From Agapanthus africanus (lineage: Eukaryota; Streptophyta; Magnoliopsida; Asparagales; Amaryllidaceae), in NCBI GenBank assembly GCA_030015575.1, contig JASDDO010000019.1, forward strand, positions 517,796,986-517,860,985: 64,000 nucleotides of DNA. Reading direction: 5' to 3'. The notes beneath the pieces are model-generated. The model had not been told where the DNA came from and did not search any database. It worked only from the letters and a program-made list of their open reading frames with translations. The translations under genes and the position numbers were made by a program. Shown here in pieces: positions 1-9,900 of the stretch (positions are counted from its first letter, which is position 1; each line of letters starts with the position of its first letter).

Positions 1-785
1 CACCCTGAGAAACTACTGGAATACCTACCAGTAAATCTCACTTACCCTGGCCAGGGATTTCGTATAATGGCTCTCCTAAACATAGCGCGATCTCATCCCC
101 TCAATAACGGGAGAGACGAATCCCCTGCCGATCCGCTTACTGCCTCTATGTGGCTCGGGACTGTACCCAACTAAAAACTGTTTGCACGACTCCTTTGAGC
201 CGTGGTAGGATAGTAATCAAAGCACAGTGGGAACTCACACGAGACAAATGATGATCTCAGGTCGATGGACTAACCTGTAAACATGTCACCAGGGAACTGC
301 TATCTGACGACAGATATAATTTCCAACTAGCATGTTCCCGGCGAGTCTGTTAGGTGTACTCATAACCAAATGAGCACCTGTATACATCTTAGGTGAACCA
401 ACTGATACCAATGGCTTGTGAGACCGGCCACCGCCCCTCATTAGGATCTCGACTGTATACACTAATCTACTAATGGAGTATCGATGCCCAGTGTTCGAAA
501 CTCCCACGACTAGGGATGCTTTAAGGATATGCTTATAGACTACCCAACTCTCACGTATATGATTGCCATCATACTGCTAGTAGTCAAGCAAGAATGCTAA
601 AGGCTCTATCAACATGTAATAGTGATCTGTAATATCACCTAAAAAATGTACACGATGATAAAGATAAACCAGATAGCATACTATCATCTCGAGTAAGACT
701 GACCTACCGGTATAGGTCCTCCCTCAATCATTGCAATCACGTGCCTGCGATCTAATAATTGACTTTGAGAGTACTATATCCAACA
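1..785 (-). repeat. Element A: 3' LTR, cut by window edge
   Basis: This is the first 785 bp, in element sense, of a Ty1/copia LTR on the minus strand. Its edge TGTTGGATATAG lies at 785 and is directly preceded, in element sense, by a purine-rich tract (786-800) that is a decayed plus-strand primer. The rest of the LTR lies left of the window. The same family occurs at 2020, 28466, 29055 and 35489. It shares family-internal variants with the LTR at 29055-31305, for example a CCCCTCAAT run near 110 where element I has CCCCCAATAC. I therefore pair it with that copy as the two LTRs of element A, now separated by insertions and an inversion. Confidence 0.85.
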
Positions 786-2019
786 ATCTCCAACTTTCAC
801 TTAAAGCTAATCATTGCGATGTTGCATACTCACAGCCCGTGTGATACCGAACGCCCAACTTCTCTACTGATCCGTCTCACAAAACTTGTTTGTGAAACTA
901 TTGTGTTCAAGAAATAGCCTCAGTAAGTGGATCCGCACTGATGTTCCTTTCTATGTCTCTCTTTATCTCAAGTTCAAGGAGAAAGCAATCTCCCAAATTG
1001 AGTAATACCTGTCTCAGAATATGTCTGGATATCTGATGGGAACCGGTTCACATATGAACTCCAAATCCAGCAAACTTCTTAGACTGTATCGTCAACTGAA
1101 TTTAATCATTATCCTGCGTCATGCCTCCCTCAGTATCCGCTTGGACCATCTGTCCAAACTATTGCCCCTCGTCAGAGGGACAACTACAATTCTGACAGTC
1201 ACTCAGTCATCCAGGTCACCTTGGAAGCTTGGAATGATAACCGTCTCCCGAAGGAGGCTACCATTATCATATCCCTAGAACATCCACTTATGTTCTAAAA
1301 CTGCTTCCGAACATTTCTCCAGGATTGGACTAATATCAACTTATTGCAGATAGTGCAAAAGCAACATCTGGTGTGGTACTTGACATCTCATGATTGACTC
1401 AATTGCCTAAACAAATGATATGCCAATCATGCATATCACTCTCCCTTTTAGTCTGTAAGACATCTTTAGAGAGGGTGACTCTATCACCTGCAGGTACACG
1501 ACCATGCCAGGAGTCGTCCATTCTAAATATCATTAGAATACTGTCTAAGTACCCAAGATTGGGACACTACCCAAATCTAGATCTAAAACCATAGATTTAG
1601 TAACCAGAATGCCTGATATAATGTCCAAGCCCTATATAGAGAAACCACTGTGTGACAACCAAAGTGTAACCGATCATAGTATAGGAATTTCACTTCCTAC
1701 TATGTGTATGTCATCCAAATACCAGGACGTTAGACCCAACTACCTTCTTAACAGATCCATCCCCTATTCTGATAAAGTCAAAACCCATGACTGTCTCATT
1801 AAAAATAGATGATCTATCTCCGCTATATCTGCTTTAGTCGATAAAAAGACACAAGTTACTTGTCCACTATACTTCCGCTGCTCCCACTGACCACAACAAC
1901 CCTCTGGCAGAGTCATATACACATACACTTCTAAAGCTAGTTTAGAATGATACTATACTCATCCTCCTGCCGAGTCTCATAGTCTGGAACAGTGGTAATG
2001 GCAATTCTGGGTAAACAAG
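786..2019 (-). pseudogene. Element A: decayed copia reverse transcriptase-RNase H
   Basis: This is a broken C-terminal part of a copia pol gene read on the minus strand. It has many stops and frameshifts, so only motif fragments survive. Near 900-1000 the minus strand reads a relic of the RNase H end (ISADPLTEAI, matching the NTADPLTKAI end of the intact pol of C2). Near 1890-1930 there is a relic of the RT motif CVYMTQPEG. It runs from the polypurine tract next to the LTR up to 2019, where element I interrupts it after ACAAG. The missing N-terminal half of the same pol lies at 33652-35488 in the opposite orientation. The same decayed sequence is present in element I (37503-38207 and 49468 onward), so the decay predates both copies. 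Confidence 0.8.
2015..2019. repeat. Target site duplication ACAAG of element I (left copy)
   Basis: ACAAG directly precedes the LTR edge TGTTGG at 2020. The partner is CTTGT at 35484-35488, its reverse complement, next to the other LTR of the same element. The uninterrupted target is visible in element I itself near 49992, where GGGTAA is followed by ACAAG and then AACCTCC. The opposite orientation of the two copies is key evidence for the inversion. Confidence 0.85.
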
Positions 2020-2961
2020 TGTTGGATATAGTGCCCTCAGAGTCAATTATTGGATCACAGGCACGTGATTACAATGATTGAGGGATGACCTATACCGGTA
2101 GGACAGTCTTACTCAAGATGATAGTATGCTATCTGGTTTATCTTTATCATTGTGTACAGCTTTAGGTGACATTACAGATCACTATTACATATTGATAGAG
2201 CCTTAGGATTCTTGCATGACGGCCAGCAGTATGATGGCGATCATATACGTAGGAGCTGGGGTCTATAAGCACATCCTTAAAGTGGTCCCTAGTCGTGGGA
2301 GTTTCGAGACTGGGCATCGATACTCCGTTAGTAGACTAGTGTATACAGTCGAGACCCCGACGAGGGACGGTGGCCGGTCTCACAAGCCATTGGTGTCAGT
2401 TAGTTCACCTAAGATGTATACAGGTGCTCATTGGGTTATGAGTACACCGGACAGGACTCGCCGGGAACATGCCAGTTGGTATTATACCTGACGTCAGATA
2501 GCAGTTCCCTGGTGACATGTGTACAGGTTAGTTCATCGACCTGAGATCGTCATTTGTCTCGTGTGAGTTCCCACTATCCTTTGATTACTACCCTACCACG
2601 GCTCAAAGAAGTCGTGCAAACAGGTTTTAGTTGGGTACAGTCCCGAGCCACATGGAGTCAGTGAGCGGATCGGGAGGGGTTTCGTCTCTCCCGGTATTGG
2701 GGGTGAGATCGCGCTGTGTCTAGGAGAGCCATTACACGAAGTCCTTGGACAAGGCAGGAGATTTACTGGTAGGTTTTCCAGTACTATCTCACGGTGTTCT
2801 GGGCTACACTCCGACATGACTTGTACCGTTTTTGGGGATCTGATTTTTACCAACCCCCTAGGCCCGCCATACGATGCTCATAGACGAACGGACCGGACAG
2901 TACGGATATTGTCACTGACAGGCTCAATAGGGTGTCAGGATGAGTTCGCTCATCGACCTCT
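2020..2961 (+). repeat. Element I: 5' LTR, left part
   Basis: Copia LTR beginning TGTTGGATATAGTGCCC on the plus strand. It stops at 2961, where the gypsy element T is inserted, and resumes at 21174. The two parts sum to 2013 bp, against 2014 bp for the inverted partner LTR at 35489-37502. The pre-insertion sequence around the break (ATCGACCTC followed by a T run and GGTCAATAC) is preserved in the other family copies near 30000 and 36550, which confirms the split. Confidence 0.9.
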
Positions 2962-3421
2962 TATTCATACCAGAATATTGCATTTTATACCGCCCATTCT
3001 TACGCTCGTTTGTTTATAGGCAGGTGCTCTTGAGCCGTGTTTGCTACATAATTGCAGAATACAGGGTCTCGGCTCTAAAAGGTGAAATTCATGAAAAAGC
3101 ACGATAATTCCAGATTACTGCCAACCACAGATGAAACACAGGTCTCTGCTCTTTATCCGTATGTTGCCACACACCGGTTTAAGAAGACAAAATGGCAAAT
3201 CAATGTCGTTTTCATGCACAAGGCTCAATGGCAGCACAAGATCCGAGAAATCTACGCGGAGCTCGAGAAAATCATGGCAAAAGATCCACTTTCAATCACC
3301 CTTTAGTCAACAGATATTCTGGAAGAAATGTGGAAAGATTATCAGAAAAATCATATACCAGAATAAAGGGCACAGGAAACCAGGGAAGCACCAAAAAGCC
3401 CACGACCCAACTCATCAATAC

Positions 3422-3470
3422 GGCCGCGGATCCGCGGCCAATAGGGGGTATTGGCCGCGGATCCGCGGCC
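3422..3470. repeat. Perfect 22-bp inverted repeat in T LTR
   Basis: Two 22-bp arms (3422-3443 and 3449-3470) are exact reverse complements around a GGGGG loop. Each arm contains the 18-bp palindrome built on CCGCGGATCCGCGG. It sits about 90 bp upstream of the TATA box and is preserved exactly at 19895-19943 in the other LTR. Confidence 0.9.
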
Positions 3471-3560
3471 ATGTGGGCTCCTCACAGTGTCGTCTTTTGG
3501 GGGTAGTTTTGGGATTTTATATAGTGGCAGATTCTTGCCCTAGGTCTTCAACCCTCTGCC

Positions 3561-3568
3561 TATAAATA
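3561..3568 (+). promoter_or_regulatory. TATA box of T LTR promoter
   Basis: TATAAATA follows a CTCTGCC stretch inside the LTR and is the best core promoter candidate for element T. The same box is at 20034-20041 in the 3' LTR. Transcription would be expected to begin about 30 bp downstream; this was not tested. Confidence 0.6.
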
Positions 3569-4698
3569 CTCCAGAATTGAGCTAAGCCAAGGGTCCAATT
3601 CTTAGTCCATAAACTTGTATTCTTTTTGTAAGTTTTAGTTCTTCTTCTTCTTCTTCATTCTTCCTCCATGGAAATGTAGTGAGAGCATTGGGTGGATGTG
3701 AATAAAGATGAAGGTTTTTTGTATCATTCTTTTTTCTTAGCTTTCCCCTTGAGCTCTCTACCTTAACTTGATCTTGCAACCTCTTAAGTGAGCTTGCAAG
3801 TTTAAGCTTTGGTCATTGGTCTCAAGGGGTTGTATCATTTCGTATTTTTCTTACGGGATTAGTTCTTCACTTCATATGCGTTCTTTACCCTTCTCTTGAT
3901 CTTGCAACCTCTTGATTGAGCTTGCAAGATTAAGGGTTGGCTATTGATCACATGCTTGTTTTGAGTTCTAGTTCTTGTTCTTTTTATTGCTTATTTATTA
4001 CATGCTTTCTTACATTCATGCTTTACTTTCTTGCACTTTAAATTCCATGCCCTTACTTACTTGTAATCTTTTCTTTTCTTTGTTCTTTTTGTTCTCTCTT
4101 TGTTGTTCATTTTGTGAATATTGTAATTATTATTGTTAAGAAGAAATACGATATTATAAGTTAAAGATTTTCTTTTCTCATTTCCTTTTCCCGTTATTTT
4201 CCATTGAACTCCGCCCAAACCATACGCAAGCGCTCCGTTAGGCACCCCACCCTAACAAGGTAACGGTGATTCCTAACCGCGACCGGTTGCGTTCGGTTTG
4301 GCCGGAGGCGAAAGTAAGAGACAAGAATGGAAGGACAAGGGTAAATAAACCGGATTCCATGAATACCGCGCTTAAATCCCCTAATCCACGTTGTTGCCGA
4401 TTGCTCTAGCTTCAATTGGTCAAGACTCGGCTCAAAGGTTTTGAGTACGGAATTACTTAGCTTACAATCTCGTATCTTTTCTTAACAACTTTATACTTGC
4501 AAATAATACACATAGGTTAGTCTTGGACAAACACATACAAATTCTTTATTGACTCGTCTAAAACAAGAAGGTAAAATACCACCATCTCCCTGTGGACCGA
4601 CCCGTGCTCAACCGGCTAGCTGCATAGCGACACCGTCTTGATCGCGGTTATACTTTAGAACTTTGAACATCCGACACGTCAAAACTCGTGCGATCAAA

Positions 4699-4716
4699 TG
4701 GCGCCGTTGCCGGGGA
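4699..4716 (+). other. Element T: primer binding site
   Basis: TGGCGCCGTTGCCGGGGA starts two bases after the LTR end. It matches the tRNA-Asp-type primer sites known in Tat/Athila gypsy elements and fixes the element's orientation as plus. Confidence 0.88.
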
Positions 4717-5760
4717 GACGGTAGCGTATTTTCTTTCTTGTTATTCGGGTTAATATTCTTTTTGTATATATTTATAAAAAAAAAAATCTTTTTCTTTTTG
4801 ATCATTTTTTGTGGGCAAGTGTGCAGATTTTTGCGAATTTGCAAACTGCAATTGTGGGGAGCAAAGTGTACATTCAAGGTTAAGGTGATTACGAAGTACA
4901 GTGCCAAAGATCCGGGTAGTTTGACCCGCGCAAGCGAACTTTTCAAGCTTACCGGATTTGATTCAACGGGGGCTTCCTAACCCAAAACTCAACAGTACGT
5001 ATTTTACTAACACCTTCTTCTCAAATCCGACGCTTCCAATATACTATTCTTTGCAGGATTCTTTGCAAGTTCTCTAGCAAACGCTAAAAATTGACTAACC
5101 CGTATTTGTTGCAGCGCCGCGCTTAAACTAAAAAACGATTGTTTGATTCTTTATAGAATTTTTGAATTGCGCATTGCATACATTAATACGGACTTAAGGG
5201 CAAGCGAACCCCACAACATACGGTAAAGGATTTCATCACCTTTTCCGTGGCCCACAAATCACGAACTTGAGCATAACGATTACCCGTACAAATTTTAAAA
5301 GAAATTCGACTTTAAGCCTTAAGGACTTCGTGCTCACTAGGAGAAGTTAACTGTGTTTAGAACCTCGCTTAACGGTATATTGTTTACGGGGTGTCTAGGA
5401 AAGTGTTAAAGGCGAAACCGCCAAAAGAGAAAGGGTTACTTAATTAAGGAACTTCGCGAAAGCTTTGGAAAACCTCCCCTTATCTCTGCACTTACCTGGC
5501 CTCGTGATCAGTGTATCTTGAGCCCGTTTCTCGACACAGTTTTACTTCGACAATCAAGTTCTGGAGCAGGTCTAGTTGACCTAGGTGAACCCTAGAACGA
5601 TTAGGTGTGTGGTATTTTTGTGTCGTGATTGATTTTTGTCCATATTCTTTTTTTTTGTGTATACTTCATTCTTTTGTTAATATATAACTAAAAAAAATTT
5701 AAAAAAAAAATCACATTCTTTTTCCCCTCCTTTTCTCTTCTTTCTTTCACTCTTCATATC
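4717..5760 (+). other. Element T: 5' leader
   Basis: A noncoding stretch of about 1 kb between the primer site and the ORF. It contains A/T runs just before the ORF (about 5690-5715) and a pyrimidine-rich stretch at 5716-5755. The block 5390-5501 (from GGTGTCTAG through TTAATTAAGGAACTTCGC to ACCTGGCC) resembles a block in the leaders of the copia elements Z, W and C2. No start codon before 5761 leads to a long frame. Confidence 0.6.
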
Positions 5761-6313
5761 ATGGGTACCCCACCTCGAAAAACTCTTGCCGAACTTTGGT
5801 ACCCACAACCAGACATTACTTCTTACGGTTCTTGCTTTGGCCGAACATCGAACGACCCCTCCATGCCTAAAGTTTCACTGAAAGATCGCATAGCAGCGTC
5901 TAGGACAAACACTTGCACTCCTCATTCCACTTTGTATCAACCTTTTCAACCTCCCACACCCGCTTATGTTGATACCCCTTTTGCAAGTCGTCCTTTGTCC
6001 ATCGCTGAACGTATTGAACAATCCCGTAGCCGATCTTTCACTCCTTTCACCACTTCAAATTCTTGGGATCAACAATTCCATTCACCTTCCTATCCAAATG
6101 TTGATCCTGCTCCTGTCCAGCCATTCAATTCCTACCAATCCTACCCTACTTTTGCACCTTCCCTAGACATTGCTTCAGAACCGCCATTTGGGAGTTTTCA
6201 GTATCCAAACAACTTTGAATATTTTACCGAAACCCCTTCACAACCTATGTCTAGTCTGGAACAGTCGTTGGAAGACTTTAGGGTAGCGTCAAGCCAACAG
6301 ATGATGGATTTGA
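5761..6313 (+). CDS. Element T: ORF, 5' part (gag-like, interrupted)
   Basis: An open frame starting at the ATG at 5761, right after a pyrimidine-rich leader. Its first residues (MGTPPRKTLAELWYPQPD) recall the N-terminal style of Tat/Athila Gag proteins, which is why I call it gag-like. It is rich in Pro, Ser, Phe and Gln, with a repeated motif (LKDRIAASR near residue 40, IAERIEQSR near residue 81) that suggests an internal duplication. There is no zinc knuckle, protease or polymerase motif. The frame is cut after codon 184 by copia element C2 and resumes in the same frame at 16913. Before that insertion it would have been a single frame of roughly 400 codons. The function is unknown; a structural or packaging role is only inferred from position. 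Confidence 0.65.
6309..6313. repeat. Target site duplication TTTGA of C2
   Basis: TTTGA immediately precedes the C2 end at 6314 and is repeated at 16908-16912 right after the other end. An exact 5-bp duplication is expected for a copia insertion. Confidence 0.93.
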
Positions 6314-8536
6314 TGAAAGGTTCCTAGGCACTCTAGTGAGGTCTCACAAGGCATCGAACATGCCAATTTAAAAAAAAAATGGTGCCGAGAAACCCTAGAC
6401 TACGGATCTTAGACTAGATGTTTAGGCGAAAAGATAAACTAGTTAACTACTTAACTAAAAGTTAGGATGCTACAACCTTTGTAGATCCGGATATCCACTT
6501 CCTAAGCTCTACGTGGGCGTCCTCTCGCTGTCCATCGTGAATCTTGGACTCTCGCGACGGCTTCATCGGAGAAACGAGCGGAATTGGTCGTCGGCTTCGT
6601 GTCAAAGACGATCTACGTCGAGGCATCACAAGTTCAAGCTCCGACTTCACAAAGTTGTGAAACTTGTGAAGTAAACACCCAAAACAACTTGGCAAGAGGT
6701 AGAGGGTGAAGAAATAGGAGGTGGGTTCACTTTAGAATCAGATTTATCTCACTTTAGCTCAAGTTGCCATTGATGGACCTTGAGCTTTTCTTGAAGAAGA
6801 AGATGAAGATGAAGAAAGAATATATGATAAGTCTTATTGTAAATGATAAAATAAATCAATACTTATCATTTAAAAACCATAGTTTAGTGTAGAGAATAGA
6901 CCATGGTTAGTTGGATAGGTTAGGGTTAAGCATGAAGACAAGGATGGTTAAGAAGTCAAAGCTTCATGAAGATTCAACTAAAGACAAACTTCTCCACCAT
7001 TCTTATCTCAACCTTTTTCAAATAAATAAATGAAGAAATAAATAAATAAATGAATATGCAAAACCCTAATTATCAAATTAACCATGGTTTAATTCTATAT
7101 ACTTAACTAAATAATGAAGTATCATCAAACATGATACATCTATGTGCACAAAAGTATATCACATATACAATTTGCACATCAAGTGAGAAAATCCGTATAA
7201 AGTGAACCAATACTAGTTAATGCAAAGTAATATATCAAATATATAATTATACATCAAATCATTAAATCAACATTTGATTCAATGATCCGGTCATGTCGCA
7301 CATAACCGACTAGTATTCAATGTATCGATTTATCGAATCAATGATTCGATAACTAGGTCATATCGAATATAACCAATCGAAACATATATCGCGAGAATGA
7401 AATGCGGTATCACATACACGCATTATTCTCGGTCCTGCACATATCTCATATGCGCTCCTATTTCGTTTCGCTTGAGCCAGGAAACCTCTGTGTAGGACTC
7501 TAAAGACTCGTCAATACGCCGATAGCAGATGATGATCATATCAAGCACCCACAAGCCGCAAGCGGTCTGCTAAACGTAACAGCCATCCGGGTATTGAGCG
7601 ATCAGAAGATCGACGAGCTAGCCCGCTCACACTCCTGTGAATCCAACCAGTAACACTTACCGTACAGTCCGGTCTGTTCGTCTGATACGTCGCATATCAA
7701 GTCTAGGGGTGGTAAACGTCAGACCCCAATAACCGATAAGTCGTGCCGATGTGAGGCTCATAACGGGTCGAGAAACTACTGGTAACACTTACCAGCAAAT
7801 CTCTGATCAGCCCTGGCCAGGGACTTCCCTGTTACGGCCAATCGAGCACTGCGCAACATCAACCCCCAATACTGGGAGAGACGAAACCCCTCCTATCGCT
7901 CATTGCCTCCATGTGACTCGGGACTGTACCCAAAGACCACCGTTTTGCACGCCCTCATGGACGTGGTAAGGTGGAGATCAAAACACAGTGGGAATCATAC
8001 AAGACTCTATGACGATCTTGGGTCTACAGACTAACCTGTACAAGTGCCACCTGAGAACTGCCATCTGACGTGAGGTATAATACCATCTGGGAGTTCTCGG
8101 CGAGTCCGTCCAGTGTACCCAGTCTCCACTGAGCACCCGTATACCATCTCTGATGTCAAACACCAATGGATGTGGGATCATCCATCGCCCATCTCATGGG
8201 TCGAGAAGCGTATACGCTAGTCTACTCTGGTATATCGATGCCCTGTCTCGATACACCCACGACTAGGGACCTTGAAGGATGTACTTATGGACTACCATGT
8301 CCCCACTAGTATGATCTGCATCACAGTCCAGGTAGTCAAGTACATATCCTAAGGGCTTTACCAACATGTAACAATAAGACAGTACAAAGAGACTAGTGTA
8401 CATGTTAAGATAAAGAGCAACCAGATAGCATACTATCATGTCGAGCAAGAAAGTCATCTCTATATATGTCCAAGCATCCAATATAATATACATCATCTGT
8501 ACAATACTGGCCTCTAGGGCATACATACTACTAACA
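6314..8536 (-). repeat. Element C2: 3' LTR
   Basis: In element sense it starts TGTTAGTAGTATG at 8536 and ends CCTTTCA at 6314. It is almost identical to 14686-16907. Short ORFs inside it occur in both LTRs. One frame (basic peptide beginning MPRRRSSLTRSRR in element sense) runs open to a possible splice donor about 160 nt before the LTR end. Confidence 0.93.
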
Positions 8537-8550
8537 ATCTCCCACTTGCA
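8537..8550 (-). other. Element C2: polypurine tract
   Basis: On the minus strand TGCAAGTGGGAGAT lies between the pol stop codon (8551-8553) and the 3' LTR. It is the expected plus-strand DNA primer. The same tract occurs in Z at 61161-61174. Confidence 0.85.
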
Positions 8551-9891
8551 CTAGGGCCAGCTGCTGTAGTATCGCATACCGAGCATCCCGAAGAGTCTCT
8601 CAAACTGTATCTGGGGAATGGCCTTCGTGAGTGGATCCGCCGTGTTGTTCTTCGTGTCAACCCTCCTGACCTCGATCTCCCGGCGATCAACTATCTCCCG
8701 GATCAGGTGATACCGCCTCAGAATATGCCTGGACCGCTGATGGGACCTGGGTTCCTTGGCCAAAGCCACCGCTCCATTGTTATCGCAATACAAAGGTATT
8801 GGACGCTCAATGGATGGAACCTCTCCAAGTTCAGTAATGAACTTCTTGATCCAGACAGCCTCTTTGGCAGCATCGTTGGCAGCGATGTATTCAGCCTCCA
8901 TCGTCGAGTCTGCCACGATTTCCTGCTTGGAACTCTTCCAGCTAACCGCCCCTCCGTAAAGGGTAAAGACAAAGCCCGACTGCGACTTAGAGTCGTCCTT
9001 ATCACTCTGGAAGCTCGAATCGGTAAAGGACTCCACTTGGAGTTCTCCGTTACCATACACCAAGAACATATCTCTAGTCCTTCGTAAGTACTTGAGAATG
9101 TTCTTCACAGCTGTCCAGTGACTCTCTCCAGGATCTGCTTGATACCGACTCACTACACTTAGTGAGTATGCAACATCGGGTTTGGTACATAGCATCGCAT
9201 ACATGATAGAGCCTACTGCCGAAGCATAGGGTATCCCTTGCATGCGAGCTCTCTCCAAATCAGTCTTGGGAGACATCTCTTTGGAGAGAGTGAGTCCAGA
9301 GATCGTGGGCAAGTTCCCACGCTTGGATTCTTCCATACTAAACCTCTTTAGTATGGTGTCAATGTACCTGGATTGGGACAATCCCAATATCCGTTTGGAT
9401 CTATCTCTATAGATCCTGATTCCCAATATGCAGGAGGCATCACCAAGATCTTTCATTGAGAATCTTTGTGATAAGAAGAGCTTGACCGATTGCAGCATAG
9501 GAATATCATTTCCTATCAAGAGTATGTCGTCCACGTACAATACGAGGAATACAACCTTACTCTCTGCCACCTTCTTGTAGATACAAGGTTCATCTGGATT
9601 TTTGACGAAATCAAACTCTTTGATAACGACGTCAAAGCAGATGTTCCAACTCCGCGATGCTTGCTTTAATCTATAAATGGATTTAAGCAGCTTGCACACC
9701 TTCCCGCTGCTCCCACTATCTACGAAGCCCTCTGGCTGAGTCATGTACACGCACTCTTCTAAATCACCATTTAGAAAGGCGGTCTTAACATCCATTTGCC
9801 AGATTTTGTAATCATGATATGCAGCGATGACAAGCATGATCCGGATGGATTTAAGCATAGCCACTGGAGAAAAGGTCTCGTCATAGTCCAC
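8551..9891 (-). CDS. pol: Element C2: copia reverse transcriptase-RNase H
   Basis: The 446-codon C-terminal part of the copia polyprotein. It synthesises the cDNA copy inside the virus-like particle. It begins with the RT start MDYDETFSPVAM and has the catalytic aspartates in QMDVK (about residue 34) and YVDD (119-122), and the copia motif SIYRLKQASRSWN. It then has RNase H features: the TDSSFQSD strand, STMEAEYIA, the YCDNNGAVALAKEP block and the C-terminal NTADPLTKA. It ends WP-stop just before the polypurine tract. It is separated from the upstream protease-integrase frame only by the stop at 9901-9903, which sits where a Gln codon would be expected in the sequence around GFR and RPG. The listed start is only the first ATG after that stop; the natural protein is one polyprotein. 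Confidence 0.93.
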   Translation of the reverse strand: MDYDETFSPVAMLKSIRIMLVIAAYHDYKIWQMDVKTAFLNGDLEECVYMTQPEGFVDSGSSGKVCKLLKSIYRLKQASRSWNICFDVVIKEFDFVKNPDEPCIYKKVAESKVVFLVLYVDDILLIGNDIPMLQSVKLFLSQRFSMKDLGDASCILGIRIYRDRSKRILGLSQSRYIDTILKRFSMEESKRGNLPTISGLTLSKEMSPKTDLERARMQGIPYASAVGSIMYAMLCTKPDVAYSLSVVSRYQADPGESHWTAVKNILKYLRRTRDMFLVYGNGELQVESFTDSSFQSDKDDSKSQSGFVFTLYGGAVSWKSSKQEIVADSTMEAEYIAANDAAKEAVWIKKFITELGEVPSIERPIPLYCDNNGAVALAKEPRSHQRSRHILRRYHLIREIVDRREIEVRRVDTKNNTADPLTKAIPQIQFERLFGMLGMRYYSSWP

Positions 9892-9900
9892 ACCTGGTCT

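Larger units (their letters stand above)
2962..4696 (+). repeat. Element T: 5' LTR
   Basis: Direct repeat of 19435-21168 with only scattered differences. It contains a perfect GC-rich inverted repeat (3422-3470), a TATA box (3561), and two diverged copies of a block with CTTGATCTTGCAACCTCTT (about 3767 and 3895) that each fold as a CTTGCAA/TTGCAAG stem. A pyrimidine-rich U5-like stretch follows. The end GCGATCA lies two bases before the primer site. Several short ORFs here repeat identically in the other LTR and are not taken as genes. Confidence 0.9.

Noticed and set aside
3131..3565. Frames of 74-144 codons in the T LTR (also 19555-20038)
   Set aside because: Overlapping frames in several registers run through the LTR and its GC-rich palindrome, with no domain and no codon signature.
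6462..6695. 77-codon frame in the C2 3' LTR as a stand-alone gene
   Set aside because: It is repeated in the 5' LTR and sits in the transcribed end of the LTR. I treat it only as a possible first-exon frame, not as an independent gene.
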